Shown here one piece after another: positions 24,201-36,310 of a stretch of 49,762 nt of DNA; positions within the stretch are counted from its first letter, which is position 1, and the number at the start of each line of letters is the position of its first letter. A program made the position numbers and the translations under genes. The notes below the pieces were generated by a model that saw only the letters and a list, made by a program, of their open reading frames with translations, had not been told where the DNA came from and did not search any database. Source of the stretch: Polysphondylium violaceum (lineage: Eukaryota > Evosea > Eumycetozoa > Dictyosteliales > Dictyosteliaceae); assembly GCA_000277445.1 (NCBI GenBank), contig AJWJ01000122.1:1-49762 (forward strand), given 5' to 3'.

Positions 24201-25031
24201 TTTATCGAGAGCACTTACTTTAGATCTTGATGGATCATCGACATCAATGTGAGTAGTGAATTTATCAGACACTTGTTGTAAAGTTAATTCATGTTCATCG
24301 ACATCGTATTCCGATGCCTTTTGTTTGGCCTTCTCTTTATCTTTGTTGGAGAGAAGTGGTTTGTCTTTTTCCTTTTCAGCGGGGACATTAATGTCTGTGG
24401 AAAGAGGTTGTTGAGAGGGTTTTGATGCATCTACCAATGTTGCACCTGCCGATGCTTGAGATGTAGACGAGGATGGAGAACTACCATTACCAGCGGTTGG
24501 AATGGTTGGTGGTGTGAAAAACTTCATGGCAGGAAGAGTGGTGGACGATGCATTGGCACTGTTTAGATCTCTTAGTGGAGCGTAATCCTTGAAAGAGTTG
24601 AACTGGTATCTTTGAATAGTAGTAGTGGATGATTGTAATGTAGAAAGGAAATGAGTTGGCGAGTCTGGTCTATTGGATCTCTTTTCACCGATTTGTTGTT
24701 TAATTTCATGATAAAACTGTGGAATCTCTTTGGATGTTCCAAACAAGTCTATTGAAAGCTTGGGATAGGCACCCTCTCTCACATCCTTTTGATCGAAAAC
24801 TTGGAAGGTATGTGCATTGTGGGCTGCTGTTTTTGGTAGATTTTTATCAAGTGATGAAAATGATAATCTTTTCTTATTTTGATTTTGATTATTTACTGGA
24901 ATTGGTGTATTATTATTATTGTTGTTGATGTCATTATTATTATTATTATTATTATTATTCATTTTTTCTAATTCAATTTCATTTTTATTACTATTGCTGT
25001 TATTGTTATTTGGATCATTATCTGAAGCCAT
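21274..25031 (-). CDS. P-type ATPase, Na+/K+- or H+/K+-ATPase alpha-subunit type
   Basis: Two exons, 25031-24219 and 24141-21274, with a 77-bp intron, give 1226 residues. Core P-type motifs are complete: LTGESEP, the phosphorylation loop SDKTGTLTQNRMTV, VMTGDHPITAKAIAKKVGII and [20 protein letters not shown]. Family IIC is indicated by the actuator start LTLQQVSDKF, VANVPEGLPSTITACLTVTA in M4 and CIDLGTELAPAISLAYE in M6. The cation-site Glu of M4 and of M5 (VPEIAPFL) are kept; the second M6 carboxylate is Glu where animal Na+/K+-ATPase has Asp. The C-terminal Tyr-Tyr of the animal pump is missing. The N-terminus carries an extra, mostly low-complexity stretch of about 200 residues that begins Asn-rich. 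It pumps monovalent cations at a membrane; no beta-subunit gene is present here. Confidence 0.92.
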
Positions 25032-26949
25032 TTTTTGTTTTTTTTTTGTATTTTTGTTTTTTTCAATGAGTCTCTGTTGACTTGGGTTGATTTAAAAATA
25101 CATAAATTGATTGATTAGTATGACAGATTTATAATAGTACAGTGATATGTGATATAAAATATTTCGATTTCTTTTGTTTTGTTATGGTATGGTATTACAA
25201 TATATATGTTACACACACAAAAATAAAATTTTAAAACATATAAATAAGCAAACCAAACAACATACATACAAAGGACAGACAAAATAATGAAAAATAAAAA
25301 TAATAATAATAATTTAATATATGATTATCTAATTATCTATCTCTAATCAGTAACAACAATACTACTCTACTCCCACTGTTGCAGTGTTACCTATTAGATC
25401 AATGAATGAAATTGAATAAAGAGATTTCAATTACTATCTCTATGTACATATTTATCCCCTATGTCTCAAATATGGTGATTGGTGAGTGTGGTGGTGCATA
25501 TGTATACACAACAAACAACACATAAATATTTTTAATTTATAAATGTGTGCATATAAATTTTGGTGTTGGGTGCACAACGTGTGTGTGTGTGTGAGTGTAA
25601 AGTTTATATCTAACAAAAATATAAAAAAATAAAATTATCAATCTGGTAAGGGATAAATGGGTTACTCTATCTCTGGGGTTTGGAAAAAAATGTGAAAAAT
25701 TAAAAATAGAATGGAAAGAAATAAAATAAAATAAAAAGAAACTATTTATCAAACTATATATGTACCTTTATATAATTACGAAAAAAAAAAAACTTTGACT
25801 ATTATTACTATCTATTAGTTGTGTATATATATCAACAATACACACATATTGTTATAATAATATATTAAATAAATTATAACAATAAATAAATAAAGGTATG
25901 AAAGTACTGATAAAAATAGATGACTTAAATCAGAGGTTTTTTAAAAAAAGTTGTGCACAAACTTGTAAATAGTATGAAACGGCAAAAAAAAAAAAGCCCC
26001 AAAGATGATTATCTCAAAGCCAAAAATGGACGAGAAGGTCCACAAAAAAAAATCATAAAAATAAAAAAAATAACGAAAAAAAAAAAGAAATCGGAAATTT
26101 TACAAAGGGTGATCACAAAAAAAAAAAACTGTGAATGTGGTGTGAAAATGTACATACCCAATTAATTTTTATGGATGGAAAGTTAATGAAATAAATAAAA
26201 GATATCGGTTGAGTGTACTTGATTAATTAATTAATTGAACAAGTACTAATTATGATTGTGATTGAGTGTGATGGTAATTGGTAAAAGTATTTAAATATAT
26301 AAATGGAAGATGGTGTTTTAGTGGGCTATTTGTCAGAACATTGTATTTTGCATATGAGTTAAAGCAAAATATCTATAGAGTAGTTGGGATGATAGAGATA
26401 AAAATATTTTTTATAATTTTATAAAAATAATATTGTTATACAGTAAATATAACAACAAATAGATAAATAAACAATTAGTAACTATAGTGTTTATATATTT
26501 TTATATTTTTATGTGGAGCGTGATGTATTTAATCTTTGTAAGGAGGGGTGGTTAATCAAGGATAAAAATAACTGTTAGGACCGTAAAAAAAATTCAAAAA
26601 AAAAAAAGTGAAAAATAAAAATAAATTAATTTTAAAAATGAATGGACAAAATGGTGCACTGATCGAAGTTCTTTGTTTACTGAAAAACTCCTCAGTAAAC
26701 GCTCTTTTAGTTTTCAAGTAAATGTATAATAAAGCGCAAAGTAATCTAGATTTATAAATAAAAGGTTTTTCTCGATTTTTTGAAAGCTCATATTTGCAGA
26801 AAGAAGGGAAACGCTTCGAATTTTATTTTTATTTTATTTTTCAAAAAATAATTGAGCAAAATTCGTGTGTTGTGATTTTTCCCTGTCTCGCCATCCTGTT
26901 CAATTACACACTCTGCATGCACAAACAACAAAAATAAATTCAAAACAGA
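25032..26949. other. 1.9-kb divergent spacer ATPase / SREK1IP1-like, with hairpin
   Basis: No gene was found. Noted elements: a GT dinucleotide run near 25579-25594; an imperfect palindrome GTACTTG...CAAGTAC at 26215-26246 around an ATTAATTAATTAAT core; and a perfect 9-bp stem GTTTACTGA / TCAGTAAAC (26675-26683 and 26692-26700) with an 8-base loop. The stretch 26640-26900 around that hairpin has a higher sequence complexity than the flanks. Short lysine-rich frames around 25950-26160 come from poly-A runs and are not real genes. Confidence 0.45.
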
Positions 26950-27944
26950 ATGAGACCACCAGCCAATAATCGAATGTACAGTGATACGTCACTAAAAACT
27001 CATAATATATGGAAATCAATAGATAATCAACAACAGCAACAACAACAACAAACTTCTCAAGATGATCCGTTCAAGAGAAGTTCAACGGCTGGTCCTGTAA
27101 TACCTCAACAAGAGTCAGAGTACAATGGATTGATGGCTATGGCCAGATTATCTGGTGTTGATAATAGTCAGTTTAGAGGTTCCTGTAAAAAGTGTAATAG
27201 TTTTGGGCATTTAACTTTTCAATGCAATAATGACATTGTCATTGAAACTACAACAACCACCACAACTACAACCTTCAATAGTTTGGATGTTTCAAGTACA
27301 TCATCTGAAGATTCTTCATTAAGTTCGAGCGATGATGGTATGTATATTGTATTCTTTACATGTACATCTTTTTTATTAACATGTTGTTTGTAAACCTAGA
27401 TTCTAAAAAGAAAAGAAAGAAATTAAAGAAAAGAAGAAGAGATAGAAAGAGACTAATGAGAGCAAAAAGAAGAGGAAGAAAGAGTAGTTATTATAGTTAT
27501 AGTGATAGTGATAGCGATGATAGTAGAAGTAGAAGCAGAAGTAGAAATAGAAAAAGAAGAGATAGAAAATATAAAAAAAGTAGCAGAGATGATAGTACAA
27601 GTAGAAGTAGAAGTAGAAGCAGAAGTAGAAGTCCAAGAATAGATAAATATAAGGAGACAAAAACAACATTCAGTCGATCAATTTCACCAAGGAAAGATAA
27701 AAAATCTAGAGACACAAGCAGAAGTAGGGATAGATATAAAAGTAAAGATAGATATAGAAATAAAAGCAAAGAAAGAAGTAGAAGTAGAAGTAGAAGTAAA
27801 AGCAAAGATAGATATAGAAATAAAAGCAAGGAGAGAAGTAGAAGTAGAGATAGAAGTAGTAATAGAGATAAAAAAGATAGATCTAAAGAAACGACATCTA
27901 AAAGTAATACTAGATCAAGATCAAGATCTAGATCAAGAGATTAA
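26950..27944 (+). CDS. SREK1IP1-like zinc-knuckle, RS-rich splicing protein
   Basis: Two exons, 26950-27337 and 27400-27944, joined in phase (GAT GAT G|AT TCT), give 310 residues. The central part has a CCHC zinc knuckle CKKCNSFGHLTFQC followed by LDVSSTSSEDSS. Human SREK1IP1 (p18SRP) has almost the same arrangement, a CKKCGYPGHLTFEC knuckle and DVSSTSSEDS, so orthology is likely. SREK1IP1 binds the SR-related splicing regulator SREK1. Unlike the human protein, this one has a polyglutamine-containing N-terminal extension of about 75 residues. Its C-terminus is a long Arg-Ser and Arg-Asp repeat tail (about residues 170-310) rather than a plain Lys-rich tail. RS tails are phosphorylated and drive contacts with SR proteins, so it is probably nuclear. 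Confidence 0.85.
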
Positions 27945-28037
27945 AGCCACAAGATATAGATCACATTCAAAAAGTAAATAAATTATCAATTGATTGTATA
28001 TATTTAAATATTTTATTATGGTCACTCTATTTATTAT

Positions 28038-29140
28038 TTAAGCAGAATAATAAAAGTAATTACTAATCGATAGAGTTGAAGATATTCTTTGTTTATCAGA
28101 TTCACTATTTCTTGTTGTTGTTGGTGTTGTTGTTGTCGAAGAAGAAGTAGTACTCGTTGTTGTTGTTATTGATCCAATTAAAACTAAATATTTAACAAAA
28201 GGTTTAAGCATTTGTAATACTGAAATATCATCTATCATTGATTTAAAATGAAACTACACATTAATATGAATAATAAATATCAATTCATTCCCACTCTACT
28301 TACCATCTATATGTAAAATAACTTCCAAATGTCTTGAAATATGACCCTTTCCTTGAGAAGTTGAACAAAATAAAGACTTATTTTTATTTAAACCAGAATT
28401 ATAAATACCAAATTCACTTAATAGCTGATCCACTTGTTTTTCTTCTTGTTCATTTTCTACCATTGTAATCAAATATAGATCTGCTTCTTTTGCCAACTTT
28501 ACCAAAATATCTTTTTCAGATTCTTTGAATATAAATTCACTGACCTTTTTGTCTGTGATTTGATCATAGTTTATCTTTTTTTCAAATATAGTCTATAGTA
28601 ATGCATACATTAATATATTGGAGAGATTACAATGATGTTAAACAATATGATAGTTACACCTATAGTTGATATACAAATTTTCTTTTTAAATAATTGGTTT
28701 AAAGGTACTCTAGGCACAACAATGATATCATTATTATTGTTGTTGCTGTTGTTGTTGTTGTTGTTGTTTAAAAGATCTTCTTTTGAAATAAATAAACTAG
28801 CATTGTTCTTTTGTTCGCCCAGTAGAGGTGGTGAAAATGATAAAGGTGAGTTTGTTGCGCCTGGCGTAACTAATGATGAGCAACGTGGTGATGATGAACT
28901 ATCGTAATCTTGAAAAGATAATAAATTTTGTTCGATAAACAACTTGAGAGCATTTGGTAGAAAAGAAAGTTTATATACTCTCTTTATGATTGCTCTTCTA
29001 TTCATAATAAATGAAAAGACCGTGAAGAGTATAATCGATAATATCCATTTTCGTTGTTTAAACAATTGTGTCAATAATAGTATTTTACTGAATCTATTGT
29101 TCTTGTTATTATTGTTATTGTTATTATTGCTGCTATTCAT
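28038..29140 (-). CDS. pex22: PEX22-like peroxisome biogenesis protein
   Basis: Three exons on the minus strand (29140-28658, 28592-28304, 28231-28038) give 321 residues. A transmembrane helix WILSIILFTVFSFIM (about residues 33-47) follows an Asn-rich start, then comes a Ser/Asn linker and a soluble domain. That domain matches plant PEX22: LAKEADLYLITMVENEQEE, the FGIYNSG turn, SLFCSTSQGKGHISRHLE and the VILHID, ISVLQMLKPFVKYLVLIGS end. PEX22 is the peroxisomal membrane anchor of the ubiquitin-conjugating enzyme PEX4, which recycles PEX5. The family diverges quickly, so the match over several blocks is meaningful. The last 45 residues are a Thr/Ser-rich tail. Confidence 0.82.
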
Positions 29141-29332
29141 TGTTTCTAACTATACTATTATGCTGATGCTATTAACAATATCTTTTTCAAGTCTATACAT
29201 GATTCATCCACTACACACAATATATTGCGCGAGAGGGAAAAAGAAAAAAAAAAAGTAAAAAAAACAAAACACAGATTTTTTTTCAAATTTCCTTGATTTT
29301 GAACCAAAATCTGAAAATTTTTATTTCTTAAA

Positions 29333-31266
29333 TTATAAATGATCGTTGTCGTCGGCAGAGGAAAGACCAACACTAAATTGTGAGGATTGAGCATGTGAGG
29401 GTGCTGTTGGGAATTCTTTGGATCGTTTTGAAGAGTTCCATGTAGTGATGGTCTCCATTTTGGTTTGGAGGTAGAAAAAGTACTTGTTGTTTAATAACCA
29501 TGACTCTTTCCAAATCTTTTTGGTACGTGTGTTGATGCCATAGAAAATCAATACTTCAATACCTAAGAGTCTGAGGAAAAATAAAAAGACAAATTGAGCA
29601 TTATAGGGTACTGTTCTGGTTTCGCAACCAGCATTCTCGCCATATTGTTGTAAACAGACGACATAGTCGACGACATTTTGTGTAAATTTATCAGTGTTGT
29701 GTTGCACCCAAAAATGATAGATAACCAAATAGAGATACTCTCCAAAAATGAATAAAATAATTAAAAATGGTCTAAGATTTAGCTCCATTACTCTACTAGT
29801 ACCTTTACCAACAGCTCTAACAATTTTATATACTTCAATAAGAATTAATATAATAAATGTTGTACCTATAAATAAACAAACTGTTTGTGGAATCCAAAAT
29901 ACTCCATCTAATATTGAATTGTGTTGTTAGAATTTTTTAGATCCCGACTAATAATGAAAAGATTAAAACTTACTTTGCCAACCATTTGAAATTAACCAAC
30001 ATCCAACACCACCAAAACCATAACCATAACCTTTCCAGAATAAAGGTAAAATGGTAAAGATGATTGCCAAACAATTGATACCTATAATATAGTATTTTAC
30101 ATAAGTTTTACCTGGTGTAACCTTCTTTATAACCATCCAAAGGTCAATAGCCATCGTTGACCACCACATTACAGTAGATACAGCGCCATATTGGAAAATA
30201 ACACCATTGGCAGTACAATATCCATCTGCTTGACGTGCATATCTACCTGGTTCTGGGCATGCCAACTCAAAGCCTTGTGAAGCTATAATAACGTCTGCCA
30301 TCATACACATAAATAATGAAAAGCTGAGGAACAGAATTCCAATGGCATGTCTATCAAAGTTTCTATTTAAAATTCCATATGTAAACACATTGAAAAATGT
30401 ACAAACAAATGAAAAACAACCTGTGATACTAACCAACAATTCAAATTGATGCCACTCTCTGTGTGTGAAAAATGGCACTGGACAAGGTAAAAGACAATTT
30501 GATGCGCCCAAATAATAATAGCCCTTTTTAATATCTTCTTCTCTCTCGGTTGTGTTTCGGTAGATTAGTGGATTTGTACAAGTATCTGGTATTGGAGCAG
30601 TGCTTCCTGCGTCTGACTCGTTGTAAGTTGAAGGATAGTTTCCTGCCACCATTGTATGAGTATCTAAACAAACTAGATTGAATGGATTTGGTCCACCATA
30701 GGGACTCAAGTTGTAGGTGTTCTCACTAACAGGAAATTCAAAAATATTTGGATCATCTTTAAAACTATTTACACAAGAAAGTGATAGACCACATCTTTGA
30801 TTACCTGCTACACATTGATCTCTGCAAGGTCTGATATTTAAATATTTTTGTTGGGCACCAGCAAAACTTCCATCAAGAGTGACATTTATACAAGGTTGAA
30901 AATATTGATTACAAACAACTTTAAAAGTATCTGGTACGGCGCAACCTTGTACAAGCCCCATAATACCTAAATACTGAGAAATAGTTGTGTTTATCGAAAC
31001 TTGATTCATTGAATCTGTAACATATATAGAATCTTTTTTTGTTTTTACATCTTTGTTAAAATAGGAGTTGATTAAATTTTATGTAATGTGGTTGACTTAC
31101 TCTTATTAAAAATATATGGATCACATGGGGTGTTACCAATATAAGGTTCACACCTAGCGGTAAAATCTATGGCATTTTGACTGTTTACAATATTACAAAA
31201 AATAAATAACAGAGTGAAATAATAAATTGAATAATTTTTCTTTGAATGGGTATGGTGAACCAACAT
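29333..31266 (-). CDS. Frizzled/Smoothened-like seven-helix receptor
   Basis: Three exons (31266-31101, 31014-29974, 29907-29333) give 593 residues, normal for the dictyostelid fsl family. A signal peptide (YYFTLLFIFCNIVNSQ) is followed by a cysteine-rich Frizzled-type domain: RCEPYIGNTPCDPYIF, QYFQPC, RPCRDQC, QRCGLSLSC. Seven hydrophobic helices follow, starting at FELLVSITGCFSFVCTFFNV and ending near FVFLFFLRLLGIEVLIFYG, then a Ser/Thr-rich cytoplasmic tail. Dictyostelium has many such receptors and most have no known ligand. The third helix region shows WWSTMAIDLWMVI, and the animal-type KTXXXW motif after the seventh helix is absent apart from a nearby KKIWKESW. Both introns are A+T-rich and in phase. 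Confidence 0.93.
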
Positions 31267-32350
31267 TTTTAAAAAATCATATATCTACTCCTATGTACAG
31301 TGTTTATTAAAACTAGCTAAAAAGAAAAATATATTTTTTTAAATGTGGAATGTATCGCCTGATACAATCTTATTCAGAGTGAATATTAAAATTAAAATTT
31401 AATAGGAGCAAGAGGAAAAAAAAAAAAACCCCAACAAGTCGAAAGTTAAGAGTGTTGGAATAAACCACCTCCTCAATACTAAAACCTTGTTTTTTATTTT
31501 TTATTTTTTGATTAAAAATTATAATAAAACATCGTGATTATTTTCTGGCGACACATAAACCTGTATAAAAGGGCGGCGGCAATGGCCAATGCTCAGTGTG
31601 TAAAGATGGTGCTGAATAAAAAAAAAAAAGCTCGGTAAAAAAATGAAAAAAATCAAAAAAAATGAAAAAATAGATTTTTGGAAACCAGTTGGTTTTTTTT
31701 TCTATGGAGAGTTTTTGTTTTTTCTTTTGAAAACTATCAAATCTTCATAAATTTTACGAAAAAAGAAAAAAAGTTGAAGATTTCACAAAAAAATCTCGAA
31801 TATCTTTCTAGAATCCCTTTTTTTATTTTATAATTCCCCACACACCAATTTTCAATCATGCACCAAATATCTAAACGGAAACGGAAAATAATAGATTTTT
31901 TGTTCCTCACCTCCCCCCACTATTAATCTAGATCACCAATTTAGTTTGTAAATTTCATATGATTTTTTCATTAGCACCATACCACATATGCAAATGAGTA
32001 TATTATTTTCTATACTCCCACACGAGAGAAAATGAGCAAAAAAATATTATTACATTATATACTAAAAATAGAGATTTACAATGTATTAATTTAAATAAAT
32101 TATTTAAAAAGTAAATTGATAGAATAAAATTTATAACACAATTTACAAAATTTTATTCCTTATTTGAATTTTAGTTTACATGGGGGTGATATATGTTGTA
32201 TATCTATTTGTGTGGGGGTGGGGTAGTGATTTGGTAGATTTTGGAATGAAAATTGCTATAAAAGAGTTGAATAATTCAATGTCAATTTGAATATAATTTC
32301 TATAGATATACATATAATACAAATTATTATCATCAAAACTAAAAACTAAA
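31267..32350. other. divergent spacer fsl-like / hydrolase with GC island
   Basis: This 1.1-kb spacer contains an unexpected GC-rich patch at 31571-31600 (GGGCGGCGGC and following) immediately after a TATAAAAG box (31564-31571). The patch opens an 18-codon frame (31582-31638; MANAQCVKMVL then four Lys, Ala, Arg). This could be a small promoter with a micro-ORF, a non-coding RNA start, or chance. The rest is homopolymer-rich, with CCC/CA boxes near 31905-31920 and GT boxes near 32180-32225. Confidence 0.4.
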
Positions 32351-33400
32351 ATGAGTAAATCAGCCATCAACTATTTTTTAGAAAAGGAAGCCAAAGATCT
32401 TTGTGATGCTACTTCAGTTCCACCTTATCTTTATCAATTGGGTCCATCTGAAGCTAGAAAAACCCTAAACAAGCTACAGGAGGGCAACGTTTACAAGTTT
32501 CCATGTGATATCGAAGACAAAGAGACTGATTTAGGTCAATGGGGTAAAATTAATGTCCGTACTCTTAGACCAAGCCACAGTGGAAGTAAAAAGCTTCCAG
32601 TTGTAATGTATATCCATGGTGCTGGCTGGGTATTAGGTAATGCTCACACTCATGATAAGCTCGTTCGTGAAATTTGTCATCGTACTCAATGTGCTGTTGT
32701 TGTTCCAGAATACTGTTTGGCTCCGGAAAAGAAATATCCAACTCAAATCGAACAATGCTTTGAAGTATTGAAAAGAATTGTCCAAAATGCTGACAAGGAA
32801 AACTTTGATATCAGAAATCTCATTGTTGCGGGTGACAGTGTTGGTGGAGGTATGGCTACGATTATGTGTATCATGTCCAAAATGAGAAATGGTCCAAAGA
32901 TATACAAGCAATTGCTCTACTATCCAGTCACCCAATGCGGCATTGATACCGATTCCTATCATGATTTCGGTGTCAATTACTATCTCACCACCGAGGCCAT
33001 GAAATGGTTCTGGAATGAATATTGTCCAGAAAATCAAAGAAAGGAAATCACCGCCTCTCCATTGTACTCTACCAAGGAACAATTATCTGGTCTTCCAGAA
33101 TGCATGATCCTCAATGGTGAGACAGATGTTTTACGTGATGAAGGTGAACAATATGGACGTAGACTTAGAGAAGCTGGTGTTAAAACACATAGTATTAGAT
33201 GTATGTATTCATTTTTAATTTATTAATATTTAACTCTTATTAATATTCAATTTTTACAACCAGTCGGTGCTATGATTCATGATTTTGTCATGTTGAACTC
33301 ACTTGATCAATGTTGTGCCACTCGTTCAGCTATGGATGTCTCATGTGGTTTTATTAATTCACATGCCTTACCATATGAACAAAATGTTCCAAAACAATAA
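32351..33400 (+). CDS. alpha/beta-hydrolase, hormone-sensitive-lipase (HSL) type
   Basis: Two exons, 32351-33200 and 33264-33400, joined within codon 284, give 328 residues. The fold is an alpha/beta hydrolase of the HSL/acetyl-esterase group. Oxyanion motif HGAGW (H89) corresponds to the family HGGG. The nucleophile elbow is GDSVGG (S163), the acid is in NGETDVLRDEG (D259) and the catalytic His is in AMIHDF (H289, in exon 2). LAPEKKYPTQIEQCFEVL matches the conserved post-oxyanion helix. The enzyme should hydrolyse short- or medium-chain esters. No signal peptide is seen, so it is likely cytosolic. The start is in an ideal A-rich context (aaaactaaaATG). Confidence 0.93.
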
Positions 33401-33550
33401 ATAACAATATGTGATCATTGTATTATTTGTGTTTAAACACCATCAATTGATTTACAAATCATTTTTTTCAATTTGTTTTTTATTTTTTTTATTTTTTTAT
33501 TTTTTTTTCAAATTTTGTTCAATTTGAGTTCAAAAATCAAATTATGAAAA

Positions 33551-34247
33551 ATGAATAATTTTGTCAGATTCTTTAGTACTTCTACAATTAAAAATATCAA
33601 TAAAATGTCAAGAGTTGTTGTCTCAACTGATAAAGCACCATCTGCTATTGGTCCATACAGTCAAGCTATTGCTGCCAATGGTCAAGTTTGGGTCTCTGGT
33701 TGTCTTGGTTTCGATAAAGATGTATGTGTCTGTTGTTGATATTAATATAGCTTGTCCTACATTCATAGATTTAATGTTAACTAACATATTTAAGCGACAA
33801 CGATAACAGACTATGGACTTTGTATCAACTACTGATGTTTCAGCTCAAACTCACAGAGCTTTGGAAAACATGTCTCAAATCTTGGATGCTGCTGGTTCAT
33901 CTATGGGTAAGGTTGTTAAAACCACCATTTTATTAAAGAGTATGGATGACTTTGCTGCCGTAAACAAAGTTTACGCTACTTGTAAGTAATCAATGATGTT
34001 ATATTATGTCTGCATATATAACAATTCCCTTATTAATATAATTCCTCATTCAACTTTAGTCTTCCCAGTCGATCCACCTGCTAGATCAACTTTTGCTGTT
34101 GCTTGTTTACCAAGAAATGTAAATATTACTACTAATAACAACTGCAAAACATTTAAATATAGTTTGTCAAATATGTAATACTAATAATATCTATTTCTAT
34201 CAAATTTATAGGCTTTGGTTGAAATTGAAGCTATTGCTTTACAATAA
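33551..34247 (+). CDS. RidA/YjgF/UK114 reactive-intermediate deaminase
   Basis: Four exons (33551-33721, 33810-33981, 34060-34118, 34212-34247) give 145 residues. RidA hydrolyses reactive enamine/imine intermediates made by PLP enzymes and so protects metabolism. Family signatures are APSAIGPYSQAI, SGCLGF, HRALENMSQILDAAG, PPARSTFAV (R123, the catalytic carboxylate-binding Arg) and EIEAIAL at the C-terminus. The first 18 residues (MNNFVRFFSTSTIKNINK) look like a mitochondrial presequence. A second in-frame ATG at 33605, in a taaaATG context, would give a cytosolic 127-residue protein. A four-codon upstream frame (ATG at 33544) overlaps the first start and may tune start choice. The gene is upstream of the frame-broken small gene. 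Confidence 0.93.
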
Positions 34248-34419
34248 TTAAACAAAGTGGATTTAATTAGTTATGTTTATTCATAATTAACCAATAAAAA
34301 AATAAAATATAGGAATCTTTTAGAACAAGTATCGATTTATTATTTTTTTATCTAACCCTCAAAACGCATAGTTATGGAGTCAAGTTGATATTACGTCAAA
34401 CAAATTCTCTCGGATTTAA

Positions 34420-34730
34420 TTACAATTCCAAATGAAAATACTTTGCTTCAAGAAGATTAAATCCCTCTGGTAGTCGAGACAATCTTTGATTTCTAGTCCA
34501 ACGATCATCATCAACAAAATTTTAAAAATAAATCCATTTGGGATAAATCTATAGTCTATATTTATTCACAACACAGATGGTGCTATATTTACTATCAAAC
34601 ATACATGTATGTGCATGAATCATTACCTTCACCATCTTTAACAACAACAATATGTCTTGAGTCCCTTTTTGGACATATAATAGCCTTCTTTTCTAACAAA
34701 ATCATAATCATCAGGTTGGTAAGGAGGCAT
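34420..34730 (-). pseudogene. small gene broken by two opposite 1-base homopolymer shifts
   Basis: An A-rich start at 34730 opens a frame beginning MPPYQPDDYDFVRKEGYYMS. It hits a stop at 34638 because of a shift in the A5 run (plus-strand T5, 34666-34670). In the shifted frame RDSRHIVVVKDGE continues to a good GTAATG donor (34626) and a 71-bp intron ending ATAG (34556). Exon 2 begins DYRFIPNGFIFK, then shifts back within a T/A homopolymer (34516-34529) to give NFVDDDRWTRNQRLSRLPEG and a tail ending YFHLEL before TAA at 34420. The two shifts are in opposite directions, the codons are gene-like and the intron is of normal size. It is therefore either a young pseudogene or an intact gene with sequencing errors. 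I do not recognise the family. Confidence 0.5.
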
Positions 34731-36000
<1,270 letters not shown>

Positions 36001-36310
36001 AATAACAATATAATAACAATAGCAATCACAATAATAATAATACTTTTTCATTATTAATGATAGAATATTGAAAAATATCTATTGTTATGTTTATTTTATG
36101 TGTTGTTTACCAATTAGTATATTATTATTATCAACATTATTGTTATGTTATTAAATAAAATAAAAAAAGAAAAAATATATAGAATAAATTATCATCTTTG
36201 TCATTATTTAAATTTAGATTTATTCAAGTTCACACTGATCATGATCAAAAAAAAAAAAAGATACTCTATGTAAATTTGGTATTTTATTTTTAAATAGTCT
36301 ATAAATAAAC
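36001..36310. other. convergent spacer rab6 / permease
   Basis: About 310 bp between two converging genes. A+T-rich 3' flank with poly-A tracts; no gene, RNA or notable repeat seen. Confidence 0.6.

Noticed and set aside
25953-26165. 70-codon Lys-rich frame in the spacer before the SREK1IP1-like gene
   Set aside because: It reads almost only poly-A runs and has no domain or codon signal.
27403-27829. Leu- and Tyr/Phe-rich frames antisense to the RS-repeat exon
   Set aside because: They are reverse-strand images of the Arg-Ser repeat codons.
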